From: Caloramator mitchellensis
GTDB taxonomy: Bacteria > Bacillota > Clostridia > Clostridiales > Caloramatoraceae
NCBI RefSeq assembly: GCF_001440545.1
Contig: NZ_LKHP01000017.1
Location: forward strand, 1 to 35,236
Reading direction: 5' to 3'
Length of the DNA stretch: 35,236 nt
Shown here: piece by piece, positions 21,676 through 30,151 of the stretch
Layout: each line of letters starts with the position of its first letter
Numbering within the stretch: the first letter of the stretch is position 1
Notes under the pieces: generated by a model
The model's database searches: none
Told to the model about the DNA's origin: nothing
Seen by the model: only the letters and a program-made list of their open reading frames with translations
Position numbers and translations under genes: made by a program

Positions 21676-22638
21676 ATGGTTACAAAAATTCAAGATGTTA
21701 TAATTCCAGAGGTATTTAACCCTTATGTAATTCAAAGAACAGCAGAACTTTCAGCATTATATCAAAGTGGTATATTATCACATATACCAGAATTTGATAG
21801 ACTTGCTTCAGCAGGAGCAAAAACCATCAATATGCCATATTGGAATGATTTAACTGGTGATGATGAAGTGTTAAGCGATTCAGGAGCATTAACGCCAGAT
21901 AAGATTACTGCAGGGCAAGATGTAGCAGTTATCTTAAGAAGAGGTAAAGCATGGGCAGTAAATGACTTAGCGGCAAACCTTGCAGGAGATGACCCAATGA
22001 GGGCAATAGCTGATTTAGTTGCTGGATATTGGGCAAGACAAATGCAAAAGACCGTTATATCATTACTTGATGGTGTATTTGCATCAGCTTCAATGGCAGG
22101 AAATTTACATGACGTTTCAGCAGGAACTGGAGATGCTGCAAAGTTTACAGCAACAACATTCATAGATGCAGTTCAAAAGCTTGGCGATGCAAAAGAAAAG
22201 CTAACTGCAATTATTATGCATTCAGCTGTTGAAGCTGCACTTGCTAAACAAAATCTTGTCCAAACTGTTCAACCTGCTGATGGTTCACCATCAGTTAAAA
22301 CATATATGGGCAAGAGAGTAATCGTTGATGATGGTTGCCCATATAACAGTGGGACAGGCGTATTCACAACATATATTTTTGGTGAAGGTGCAATAGCATA
22401 CGGTAGCGGAAATCCTGTAGGATTCACAGCAACAGAAACAGACAGAGATTCACTTGCTGGTGAAGACTATCTAATCAATAGAAAGACATTTATTCTACAC
22501 CCAAGAGGAGTAGCATTTACATCAGCAAGCGTTGCAGGTTCATCACCATCAAATGCAGAATTAGCAACTGCTGCAAACTGGAATAGAGTATATGAAAACA
22601 AGAACATAAGAATAGTTGCGTTTAAGCATAAGATATGA
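21676..22638 (+). CDS. Major capsid protein
   Basis: 320 residues. It opens MVTKIQDVIIPEVFNPYVIQRTAELSALYQSGI and contains NMPYWNDLTGDDEVLSD and RRGKAWAVNDLAANLAGDDPM, the pattern of Gp13-like HK97-fold capsid proteins found with GP20-type scaffolds. It follows the scaffold gene. An AAAGGAGGA site suggests high expression. It would form the icosahedral shell. Confidence 0.9.
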   Translation: MVTKIQDVIIPEVFNPYVIQRTAELSALYQSGILSHIPEFDRLASAGAKTINMPYWNDLTGDDEVLSDSGALTPDKITAGQDVAVILRRGKAWAVNDLAANLAGDDPMRAIADLVAGYWARQMQKTVISLLDGVFASASMAGNLHDVSAGTGDAAKFTATTFIDAVQKLGDAKEKLTAIIMHSAVEAALAKQNLVQTVQPADGSPSVKTYMGKRVIVDDGCPYNSGTGVFTTYIFGEGAIAYGSGNPVGFTATETDRDSLAGEDYLINRKTFILHPRGVAFTSASVAGSSPSNAELATAANWNRVYENKNIRIVAFKHKI

Positions 22639-22645
22639 TGATGGG

Positions 22646-22662
22646 GGCAGGAAAAACCTGCC
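22646..22662 (+). other. Hairpin after the major capsid gene
   Basis: GGCAGG-AAAAA-CCTGCC forms a 6-bp stem without a T run. It is a likely mRNA-stabilising or partial attenuating element that helps capsid mRNA exceed downstream mRNA. Confidence 0.5.
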
Positions 22663-22689
22663 TCATAAAATATTATTAGGAGTGATATA

Positions 22690-22890
22690 ATGAGTGTAAC
22701 TGCATTCAATAGAATACGAAGAGAAAAATTAAGGAGTGAAGAACAATGGCACTCACAGAAGGAATTGACAGCTTCTGTACCCTTGAATGGGCAGAAGAAT
22801 ACTTTGGAGGAAAACTCTACTGTGATGAATGGCAAGGAGCAGACCAAGGAACAAAAGAAAAGGCCCTCAAAGAAGCAACAAGACGAATAA
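22690..22890 (+). CDS. Short post-capsid peptide, probably extended by a frameshift
   Basis: The start MSVTAFNRIRRE resembles very short peptides after the capsid gene in related phages, and it has AGGAG before its ATG. The present frame runs 66 residues and overlaps the next gene by 145 bases with low-complexity Gln/Lys-rich sequence. In the A5 run near 22733 a loss or gain of one A would create a stop at about 13-16 residues. The true product is therefore probably short. Confidence 0.35.
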   Translation: MSVTAFNRIRREKLRSEEQWHSQKELTASVPLNGQKNTLEENSTVMNGKEQTKEQKKRPSKKQQDE

Positions 22891-23219
22891 ATAGACTAAG
22901 CTTTAAAGGTTCAAAGGCGGAATCAGGGCAGGTATTGCAATTTCCAAGAATTTTAGTTAATGTAGGGCAAAGAATTGGTTTCTTTGGAGTAGTTGAACAG
23001 CCTACAATTCCAGATGAGGTTAAAACTGCAACGTGTGAAGAAGCTTTAGCGTTACTAAAGTATGGTAATAGTGCGAGAACTAAAGCACAGGAACAAAATT
23101 TAGTTAGAGTTACTTTTGGGGATGTATCAGAAGAATATAAAGGATATGGCAAGTTATTTAGTAAAGAAGCATTAGAGTTACTTAAGCCTTATATTGCTGG
23201 AGCGGTGGTGATTAGATGA
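22746..23219 (+). CDS. Head-tail connector (DnaT-like adaptor family)
   Basis: 157 residues. TLEWAEEYFGGKLYCDEWQG, EKALKEATRRINRLSFKGSK and IPDEVKTATCEEALALLKYGN match the adaptor family annotated as DnaT-like ssDNA-binding protein. Despite that name its place after the capsid gene indicates a connector ring under the portal. Its stop overlaps the next ATG. Confidence 0.8.
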   Translation: MALTEGIDSFCTLEWAEEYFGGKLYCDEWQGADQGTKEKALKEATRRINRLSFKGSKAESGQVLQFPRILVNVGQRIGFFGVVEQPTIPDEVKTATCEEALALLKYGNSARTKAQEQNLVRVTFGDVSEEYKGYGKLFSKEALELLKPYIAGAVVIR

Positions 23220-23509
23220 AAGAGTATTTTAATCAAAAGGTAAAGTGGTATAAAAAAACAGGCAACAACGCATATGGCCAGCCTATATATGCTCCAGCAG
23301 TTGAAATCCCTTGTAGATATGAAGAAAGAATGAAGCTTATAAGGGATAAACAAGGCAAAGAATCAGTATCACAAGGAACATTTTATCTAATAGAAAAGGT
23401 AGGGCTTGATGATAAGCTTGAATATGAAGGTAAACAATTTAACGTTATGAACTACTCAGACACCGTTAATTTAGACGGTGTTTTTCTTTTTAGGAAGGTG
23501 TGGGTATGA
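23216..23509 (+). CDS. Head closure / head-tail joining protein
   Basis: 97 residues, mainly beta (VKWYKKTGNNAYGQPIYAPAVEIPCRYEER). Size, fold pattern and place between adaptor and HK97 gp10-like protein fit the stopper proteins that seal the head after packaging. Its 3' end contains a full terminator-like hairpin (23460-23490). Confidence 0.7.
   Translation: MKEYFNQKVKWYKKTGNNAYGQPIYAPAVEIPCRYEERMKLIRDKQGKESVSQGTFYLIEKVGLDDKLEYEGKQFNVMNYSDTVNLDGVFLFRKVWV
23460..23490 (+). terminator. Intrinsic terminator inside the head-closure coding region
   Basis: ACACCGT (23460-23466) and ACGGTGT (23475-23481), then TTTTCTTTTT. It lies within the last 17 codons of the 23216-23509 gene (coding DTVNLDGVFLF), so it must be read through for downstream tail genes. 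Confidence 0.7.
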
Positions 23510-23874
23510 GTGGTTTTGAACTGAAATGGAGAGGTAATTTAGCAAAAGAAATAGCAAGAGAGGCAGCGAAGAAGGCTTTATTAAAATGCGGTGCAGATTT
23601 ACAAGGAAAATCAGCAGAGCAAGCACCTATTGATACAGGAGACCTGAGGAGAAATTGTAGTGTTGTTTTAGATTATACTAAATATAACATAGGAATAATG
23701 TCTGTTTTAGTGGGCTATGATTTGCCTTATGCACGAAGACAACATGAGGGATTACATTTTAAGCACCCTAAAGGCGGTAGAGCAAAGTTTTTAGAAGTTC
23801 CTTTTGAACAAAATAAAGGAAAGTATAGGAAATACATTCAAAAAGCAATAAAAGATGCCCTTGAAAAGGGGTGA
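23506..23874 (+). CDS. HK97 gp10-like neck / tail component
   Basis: 122 residues. KCGADLQGKSAEQAPIDTGDLRRNCSV and YDLPYARRQHEG are typical of the HK97 gp10-like family, which joins the tail to the head. ATG 23506 lies seven bases after AGGAAGG; GTG 23500 is an alternative. Confidence 0.8.
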   Translation: MSGFELKWRGNLAKEIAREAAKKALLKCGADLQGKSAEQAPIDTGDLRRNCSVVLDYTKYNIGIMSVLVGYDLPYARRQHEGLHFKHPKGGRAKFLEVPFEQNKGKYRKYIQKAIKDALEKG

Positions 23875-23879
23875 TGTAA

Positions 23880-24251
23880 ATGCTACTTGATATAGGGCAG
23901 TATTTACAAGAACAAAGTATCGGTTTATTAGGAACCGATATTTTCTTATCACTATTGCCAGACGATGTAGATAATTGCATAGCATTGTTTGAATATGGCG
24001 GTGAAGCACCAGAACTGCATAGTAATATTGAAAAACCAAGGCTACAGGTAATGGTAAGAAATGTTGATTACCAAACTGGAAGAATGAAGATTGAACAGGT
24101 AAAAAATATATTGCATGGTTTATCAGAACGAATTATCAATGGTAAAAGATATTTATTAATCAAGGCTTTGCAAAGTCCTGAGTTTTTAGGGTATGACGAA
24201 AATAATAGAGCAGAATTTGTTTGCAATTTTGAAATTATAAAGGAGGTATAA
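23880..24251 (+). CDS. Tail completion / minor capsid protein
   Basis: 123 residues. The pattern DDVDNCIALFEYGGEAPELHSNIEKPRLQVMVR matches the phage minor capsid (tail terminator-like) family found just before the tail tube gene. It would cap the tail tube at the neck. Starts five bases after the gp10-like stop. Confidence 0.75.
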   Translation: MLLDIGQYLQEQSIGLLGTDIFLSLLPDDVDNCIALFEYGGEAPELHSNIEKPRLQVMVRNVDYQTGRMKIEQVKNILHGLSERIINGKRYLLIKALQSPEFLGYDENNRAEFVCNFEIIKEV

Positions 24252-24253
24252 TA

Positions 24254-24640
24254 ATGGCAATTGCAGGAAAAGGCGGTAGTGTATATATAGGAGCAAACAA
24301 GGTTTCAGAGATTTCTAATTGGTCAATTGATTGCGAAACAGACAATATTGAAATAACAAATTTTGATTCTAACGGTTGGAAAGAATTTATTGCAGGTTTA
24401 AAAGAATGGAAAGGAAGCTTTGAAGGTAATTTTAATCCTTCTGACACAAACGGGCAAAGAGCACTTATCACAGCATGGCAAAATGGCACGACGGTTTCTC
24501 TCGAACTTAGAATTGATGCTACAAAGAAACTTGCAGGAACAGCTTATGTTAATTTTTCAATTGAAATGCCAGTTGATGATAAGGGAACATTTAAGTGTGA
24601 TTTTCAAGGGACAGGTGCATTAACCGTAACCTTAACATAA
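24254..24640 (+). CDS. Tail tube protein, copy A
   Basis: 128 residues. MAIAGKGGSVYIGANKVSEISNWSID, then NFDSNGWKEFIAGLKEWKGSFEG, match the beta-sandwich tail tube proteins of siphoviruses. AAAGGAGG before the ATG. The next gene has a related core, so the phage encodes two tube-like proteins. Confidence 0.75.
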   Translation: MAIAGKGGSVYIGANKVSEISNWSIDCETDNIEITNFDSNGWKEFIAGLKEWKGSFEGNFNPSDTNGQRALITAWQNGTTVSLELRIDATKKLAGTAYVNFSIEMPVDDKGTFKCDFQGTGALTVTLT

Positions 24641-24652
24641 TGAGGTGATAAC

Positions 24653-25267
24653 ATGGCTATAACTGGTATGATTGGAGCGGTATATGTGAGCGATATAAAT
24701 GCCGCTCCTGTTTCTTTTACAGATCAAGCTACAACTAAAGATGCAACGTTGACAAGATATCAAGTAACAAATACAGCATATAGATATTGGCCGTTGAATG
24801 CAACGATTACAGTAAAAAAGAATGGCACTGTTGTATCAAGTGGTTATAAACTTGAAAGAGCAGGTGGGTATGTTGTATTTGATTCACCATTGCAGCCTAC
24901 TGATACAGTTACAGTCTCAGGACAGGCTTTAACACTTGTTCAGTGCGGCGGATTTTTCAATTGGAGTATTGATTTTGAACAAGAAACAACAGAATCTACG
25001 ACATTTGCAAGTGGTGGCTGGAAAGAATACACTGCAACAATAAAAGGATGGAAAGGTTCAGCAGAAGCATATTGGGGAGATGACAGATTCTTTAAATCAC
25101 TTGGGAATATCATTGTTGTAAAGCTATTTGTTGATTCAGGTGCAAGTCAAAAATGCTTTGAAGGATTTGCAATAATAACAAGCGAAGGTATAGAATCAGC
25201 TGTTGATGAGCTTGTTAAGGATAAAATTGATTTCGAAGGTGTAGGAGAATTGTTTATAAGATTATAA
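24653..25267 (+). CDS. Tail tube-like protein, copy B, with an inserted domain
   Basis: 204 residues. The C-terminal half, from about residue 100 (NWSIDFEQETTESTTFASGGWKEYTATIKGWKGSAE), matches the core of the preceding tube protein. The N-terminal part (about 10-95; threonine/valine-rich) is an extra beta domain absent from copy A. It could be a minor tube subunit or a decorated version. Origin by gene duplication is inferred. Confidence 0.7.
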   Translation: MAITGMIGAVYVSDINAAPVSFTDQATTKDATLTRYQVTNTAYRYWPLNATITVKKNGTVVSSGYKLERAGGYVVFDSPLQPTDTVTVSGQALTLVQCGGFFNWSIDFEQETTESTTFASGGWKEYTATIKGWKGSAEAYWGDDRFFKSLGNIIVVKLFVDSGASQKCFEGFAIITSEGIESAVDELVKDKIDFEGVGELFIRL

Positions 25268-25281
25268 GGAGGCTAAAGCAT

Positions 25282-25614
25282 ATGAGAGATAGAATTATTA
25301 CTGTAGCGGGTAAAAATATAAGTGTTACTGAAAAGAAAATTGGTGAGCTTGAAAAGCTTATTGCAGAGCTTTTTCCAGGGAGTAAAGGCAAAATAAGCAA
25401 GATAACTTTGGAAAATGTGGATGTTGATTTTGATTTGATATATGACAAATTACCTATAATATTTCCTGAGTTGAATAAGGATGACATCAAAAATGCATAT
25501 ATGAGCGAACTTGAAGCGTTGATTCAAGCATTTATCGATGTAAATTTTTTCGGAATAAAGAAACTGATGGGGACAATGATGCGTTTAGCTCCGATTTCCT
25601 CAATGCAGAAATAA
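25282..25614 (+). CDS. Tail assembly chaperone, zero-frame product
   Basis: 110 residues. A gpG-type tail chaperone that helps tape-measure and tube assembly. Its frame contains T TTT TTC at 25545-25551. A -1 slip there joins it to the next frame without a stop, giving a 226-residue fusion (90 + 136). ATG 25282 follows AAGGAGG. This G / G-T pair just before the tape measure is conserved in siphoviruses. Confidence 0.8.
   Translation: MRDRIITVAGKNISVTEKKIGELEKLIAELFPGSKGKISKITLENVDVDFDLIYDKLPIIFPELNKDDIKNAYMSELEALIQAFIDVNFFGIKKLMGTMMRLAPISSMQK
25545..25551 (+). other. Programmed -1 frameshift site
   Basis: In the zero frame (codons AAT TTT TTC) the heptamer T TTT TTC fits X XXY YYZ; the overlapping A AAT TTT (25542-25548) also fits. 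After a -1 slip the frame is open to 25961. No strong downstream stem-loop was found. Confidence 0.75.
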
Positions 25615-25616
25615 TA

Positions 25617-25961
25617 GTGCTTTTAGCAAGGGAATTTGGTTGGAATATTGAAGATATAAAACAATTAAGACCAAGTGAGCTTGAAGCGATAATAAAAGAA
25701 CTGCAAAAGCAAAAAGAAATTCAAGAATATGTAGAGTTTAAAGGCAAATGGGCATTTTTAGCTTCAGTAATAACAAATGGCTTTGCTGCAATAGCAAATA
25801 TGTTTAGCAAAAGAAGGCTCAAAGAAGTTAAACCAGATGATTTTATAGACAAAAAATATGCAGCAAAAATAGAAAGATATTTTAAAGAGGCCCAAGATGA
25901 AGATAAATGGGCCTCTTATATTGCCGAAGCAAAAGCAAAGGGATTAAAGGGACCGTGGTAA
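25617..25961 (+). CDS. Tail assembly chaperone, -1 frame (T part)
   Basis: The frame is open back to at least the slippery site, reading FRNKETDGDNDAFSSDFLNA and then IIVLLAREFGW. The DFLNAE...LLAREFGW string is typical of the T half of tail chaperones. Independent start at GTG 25617 is possible, but translation by frameshift is more likely. Its stop abuts the stop of the convergent gene with no gap. Confidence 0.75.
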   Translation: MLLAREFGWNIEDIKQLRPSELEAIIKELQKQKEIQEYVEFKGKWAFLASVITNGFAAIANMFSKRRLKEVKPDDFIDKKYAAKIERYFKEAQDEDKWASYIAEAKAKGLKGPW

Positions 25962-26708
25962 TTATTTGTATGCCTTAAACCATATACCACCAGTTCCATC
26001 ATATTTTCTACCAAAAGTAATAGTTGGTTTTAAGTCAGTCTTTTCTACTTGGAAAACTACCCAACCTTCATGAGATGAACCTTTATATAATGAAATGTTA
26101 TCAAATTGTGGTTCTGGACATACTCCCCACATAACTGTAGGATATTCTTTTCCTTTTTCAGATATTAATTTGAAATTAACTCTTGAAAGTTCATATGAAG
26201 CATCGTTATCTGCTTCCAATAATTCAAAATTAATTTTTGCTAATATGTATTCGTAACCTTCAGTTGGAGGTTCATTAAATTCATTTGCTTTATACAACAT
26301 ATTCCAGGCGTCAGCACCACGAACAATTTCTTTTATTGTAATTTTCGCTTTAAATTTATTAAGGCCATGCTCAAAAGCTATAACCAAAGGAGTATTAAGA
26401 GTAGCAGGATTAGTTCTTGAATAACCTACTGCAGTTGAAGGTGGTAAATCTTTATCTATTAATACAATAGAAGATTTATTTGTACTAACCTTTTTATTAA
26501 GCAATGCTGCTACTTGATTTAAAGGAACATAAATTGTATTGTTGTATTTTATGGAGTTAACTACGATTTGTTTATTATTTGACTTTAACATTACTGAACT
26601 GATTGTTACTTTAATTGTTTTTACTAATGTTGCGGCAAAAACTGGTGAAGCTAAAAAGGTTATTAAAATTAAGAGCAGTAGAATTGATTTGAAACTTTTT
26701 TTGTTCAT
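25962..26708 (-). CDS. Secreted moron: signal peptide, copper-amine-oxidase-like stalk, DUF4352-like domain
   Basis: 248 residues on the strand opposite the tail genes. Residues 1-25 (KSILLLLILITFLASPVFA) form a signal peptide without a lipobox Cys. Residues 50-88 (VVNSIKYNNTIYVPLNQVAALLNKKVS) resemble a copper amine oxidase N-terminal-like stalk repeat found on clostridial surface proteins. The rest (GYEYILAKINFELLEADNDASYELSRVNFKLI) is a DUF4352-like Ig-type domain. It has its own ribosome site (TTTTTGGAGGTG). Being opposed to late transcription, it is probably expressed in the lysogen and may alter the cell surface. Confidence 0.75.
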   Translation of the reverse strand: MNKKSFKSILLLLILITFLASPVFAATLVKTIKVTISSVMLKSNNKQIVVNSIKYNNTIYVPLNQVAALLNKKVSTNKSSIVLIDKDLPPSTAVGYSRTNPATLNTPLVIAFEHGLNKFKAKITIKEIVRGADAWNMLYKANEFNEPPTEGYEYILAKINFELLEADNDASYELSRVNFKLISEKGKEYPTVMWGVCPEPQFDNISLYKGSSHEGWVVFQVEKTDLKPTITFGRKYDGTGGIWFKAYK

Positions 26709-26797
26709 ATAATAACACCTCCAAAAATTTTATTACACTTATATTATTTCTATGTTTTAACAAAAAATCCTGCTTTTTTAAAAAAGGTGGTGAAAAG

Positions 26798-29782
26798 ATG
26801 AAAGTTGGAGAACTATTAGTAGCAATGGGTGTAGACTTTTCGCAGTATGAAAAAGATTTGGATAGAGCAGAAAAAAGGGCTCAAAAAACAGGATTAAATA
26901 TAGGAGATATATTTAAAAATGCTATGTCGTTTACACTTGGAATGGGTATTTTTGAAGCAGTTAAATCAGGCTTTAGAGCTATCGCAGGTAGTGCATTAGA
27001 TTTTAATAGTATGATGGAAAGGGCTACAATTGGCTTTACAACAATGCTTGGTAGTGCTGAAAAAACAAAGTCTTTTCTACAAGACTTGCAAGATTTTTCA
27101 GATAAAACACCTTTTGAGTTTCCAGAGTTACAAGAAAGTGCAAAAATGCTTATGGCATTTGGTTTTGAGGCAAAAGATGTATTACCTATCATGAAGGCAG
27201 TTAGCGACGCAGCGGCGGGTTTAGGGGGTGGTTCAGAAACAATAAATAGAATTATGTTCGCATTGGGACAGATGAAAACAGCAGGGAGAGTTACAGCACA
27301 AGATATGATGCAGCTAACAAGTGTTGGTATATCAGCTTGGGATATGCTAGCCAAGGCAATTGGGAAAACAGTGCCTGAGGTCAAGAAATTAGCTGAGGAT
27401 GGATTAATTCCAGCAGACAAAGCAGTTAATATACTTGTTGCAGGTATGGAAGGCAGATTCAAAGACTTGATGAAAAACATGGAGAATACATGGCAAGGTA
27501 TTACTTCAACAATAAAAGATACTCTAAGGAGTATAACAGGGAAAGCGACAGAAGGTGCATTTGAAGGCTTAAAGAATTGGTTAAAAGGCGTTAGAGATTG
27601 GCTTCAGCGGTTTAAAAATGAAATGCAACAAGGCGGATTTAACTATGCCATTGGAAAAATGTTTGGGCCTAACGTTTTATCTGATTTTCAAATGATTAGT
27701 GCAGCACTAAGAAGTATTTGGCAAATAATTGTCGGGGTATTTAATACAATAAAAAATAATTGGAACATATTCGGGCCAATAATTAAAGGAGTGTTGTTGT
27801 ATTTTGTATCTTTTAAACTTGCAACTATTGCTGTAAACGCTGCAACTAAAGCAGTTGGGTTATTTAAATCAGTAAATCTTGCACTTGCAGGTGCTTCAAC
27901 TGTTACAAGTGGAGCTATAGGATTTTTGAATTCGGTAGTTGTTTACTATAAGGTTCTAATGTTAGAAGCTACAGTATCAACAGGTATATTTTCACGTGCT
28001 TTAACAGCTGCAAGAGCAGCAATAATTGCTGTATGGACCGCACTTGGTCCTGTAGGATGGGCTACCATAGCAATATCAGCCTTAATTGTAGCAGGTATAG
28101 CCTTATATAAAAACTGGGACAAAGTTAGATATTATGGTTTACAAGCATGGGGAGCTTTAAAGGTTGGAATTGCGTATGTAGTTTATGCAATAGTGAGTTA
28201 CTATAAGTTAATATTAGGTTGGATTCCTGTAGTAGGTAAAGCATTATCAAATATGCAAAATAAAATAAAGGCGTCTATTCAAAATGAAAAAAGCATAATG
28301 GCACAAAGAAAATCAACTTATGTAGCTGCAGGAGATGAATTAAAACAAGTTAAAGAAGCTCAAGATAAAGTAAATCAAGCTACAAAAAATGCTTCTCAAC
28401 AAACTCGAAAGAACACTAATGCACTAAAACAACAGAGTAAAGCTGCAAGTGATAATTTGCAAAGTTTTGATGAAGTTCATGCTATTATGCAAGAAATAGC
28501 AGATGAATCAGTTAAAATGCCAGAAGCTAATATTTCAGAATTAGAATATGATTTTAATAACATTGAGTTTCCAAAATTTAATTTAAATGATAGCTTAAAA
28601 GAAACATTTGGTGGTATTGGAGATTATTTTGTTACATTATGGGATGATGTTAAAGAGAAATCTTCTTCGAAATGGGATGAATACAAAAAAATGTTAATTG
28701 ACAAGTGGAATAACATTAAACAAAATGCTTCTGAACACTGGCAACGTATCAAAGAATCTATATTTGAAAAAATTTCAGCATTAGATCTGGCTAGTATTTG
28801 GGATAGGATAAAAACTAATGCAATTCAAAAATGGGAAGAATTTAAAACAAGTGTTAGGGAAGTTGTTAATGGAGTAAGAAAATTTAGTATTGAAGATACA
28901 TGGAATAGTATAGTTAGTTGGTTTGATACAAGCATTTGGAATCCAATAAGAACTAACGCTATAAATAAATGGACGGAATTTAAAACAGCAATAAAACCCG
29001 CGATTGAACAAGCAAAAAATTTCAGCATAGTTGATGTATGGAATAGTATAAAAGGTTGGTTTGAAAATCTATGGGGTGATATTACAACAAAGGCTAAAGA
29101 AAAGTGGACAGAATTTAAGATTGCTATTAACCCACATGTGATAATAATAAAAAATTCCTTATTAAGTATATGGGATAAGCTAAAAACTGAACTTCCAAAG
29201 ATATTTTTAGATGCAGCAGATAAAGTAAAGAGTAAAGCAACGGAGATTGCAGATAAAATTAAGCATCCATTCAATTATGCAAAAGAAAAAATTAGCGAAA
29301 TAATTGAAGATGCAAAAAATTGGGGTAAAAATTTAGTAAAGAATATAATAGATGGAATAAATTCAATGATTGACAAGGTAAGGGAAACTGCGAGTAAGGT
29401 GGCATCAACAATAAGCAACTTTATCGGTTTCCATTCACCAGCTAAAGAGGGTCCTGGTTCTGATGCAGACAAATGGGCACCTAATCTCATGAAGATGTAT
29501 GCACAAGGGATATATAGCAATATAGGTAATATACAAGCTGCAGTAAAGGCAACTGCAGGAGTATTGCAAGGATTAAATACAAGCTTTGAAAATAATATAG
29601 CGTCAGCGGTAGGGACTGCAATACTTCAAGCTATGCAGATAAATAACAGTATGAACTCAACAGGACAAAATAAGGATATTGTAATTCAAATAGATGGAAC
29701 AACTTTAGCGAGAGTGTTACTACCCAAAATAGATGGAGAACTACAAAGATTAGGACGACCTGCTTTAATTAAGACAACATAA
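26798..29782 (+). CDS. Tail tape measure protein
   Basis: 994 residues. The N-terminal domain (LLVAMGVDFSQYEKDLDRAEKRAQ...FSDKTPFEFPELQESAKMLMAFG) is the tape-measure family start. Hydrophobic segments lie near 305-360, 415-440 and 450-475. Near 630-780 repeated units end with KWEEFKTSV, KWTEFKTAI and KWTEFKIAI; these may set tail length. A conserved C-terminal tail (FIGFHSPAKEGPGSDADKWAPNLMKMYAQGI) follows. It sets siphovirus tail length and helps DNA ejection. No sheath genes are present. Confidence 0.95.
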   Translation: MKVGELLVAMGVDFSQYEKDLDRAEKRAQKTGLNIGDIFKNAMSFTLGMGIFEAVKSGFRAIAGSALDFNSMMERATIGFTTMLGSAEKTKSFLQDLQDFSDKTPFEFPELQESAKMLMAFGFEAKDVLPIMKAVSDAAAGLGGGSETINRIMFALGQMKTAGRVTAQDMMQLTSVGISAWDMLAKAIGKTVPEVKKLAEDGLIPADKAVNILVAGMEGRFKDLMKNMENTWQGITSTIKDTLRSITGKATEGAFEGLKNWLKGVRDWLQRFKNEMQQGGFNYAIGKMFGPNVLSDFQMISAALRSIWQIIVGVFNTIKNNWNIFGPIIKGVLLYFVSFKLATIAVNAATKAVGLFKSVNLALAGASTVTSGAIGFLNSVVVYYKVLMLEATVSTGIFSRALTAARAAIIAVWTALGPVGWATIAISALIVAGIALYKNWDKVRYYGLQAWGALKVGIAYVVYAIVSYYKLILGWIPVVGKALSNMQNKIKASIQNEKSIMAQRKSTYVAAGDELKQVKEAQDKVNQATKNASQQTRKNTNALKQQSKAASDNLQSFDEVHAIMQEIADESVKMPEANISELEYDFNNIEFPKFNLNDSLKETFGGIGDYFVTLWDDVKEKSSSKWDEYKKMLIDKWNNIKQNASEHWQRIKESIFEKISALDLASIWDRIKTNAIQKWEEFKTSVREVVNGVRKFSIEDTWNSIVSWFDTSIWNPIRTNAINKWTEFKTAIKPAIEQAKNFSIVDVWNSIKGWFENLWGDITTKAKEKWTEFKIAINPHVIIIKNSLLSIWDKLKTELPKIFLDAADKVKSKATEIADKIKHPFNYAKEKISEIIEDAKNWGKNLVKNIIDGINSMIDKVRETASKVASTISNFIGFHSPAKEGPGSDADKWAPNLMKMYAQGIYSNIGNIQAAVKATAGVLQGLNTSFENNIASAVGTAILQAMQINNSMNSTGQNKDIVIQIDGTTLARVLLPKIDGELQRLGRPALIKTT

Positions 29783-29795
29783 GGAGGGGTAGGTT

Positions 29796-30146
29796 TTGAG
29801 TGTGCTAAAAATAAATGGGGCAGATGTACCTGCCCCTTCTTCATTGATTGTTGGAATAATGGATATATCAAAAGCCGAGAGAAATGCACAAGGAACAATG
29901 ATAATTGAGAGAATAGCGACAAAGAGGAAACTTGAATTATCATGGAGCTATTTAACAAAAGATGAGTTGTCAAACCTTTTAAATAAAGTGTCACCTGTCT
30001 TTTTTGAGGTAACTTATACTGACCCACAAACAGGAGTATTAAGAACAGGAACATTTTATTGTGGAGATAGAAGTGTAGGAATGATGGATTATAATAACGG
30101 TAATATCCGCTGGAAGGACATTAAATTTAACTTGATTGAGAGGTGA
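29796..30146 (+). CDS. Distal tail-type protein (DUF6711-like)
   Basis: 116 residues, beta-rich, from TTG 29796 behind AAGGAGGGG. Its position right after the tape measure and before the large tip protein fits small distal tail proteins, and it resembles the DUF6711 phage family. Exact role uncertain. Confidence 0.65.
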   Translation: MSVLKINGADVPAPSSLIVGIMDISKAERNAQGTMIIERIATKRKLELSWSYLTKDELSNLLNKVSPVFFEVTYTDPQTGVLRTGTFYCGDRSVGMMDYNNGNIRWKDIKFNLIER

Positions 30147-30151
30147 GAGTG

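Noticed and set aside
26881-27480. 199-aa open frame on the minus strand opposite the tape measure gene
   Set aside because: It lacks a ribosome site and a recognisable domain, and the plus strand here codes the conserved tape-measure N-terminus; it is a shadow frame.
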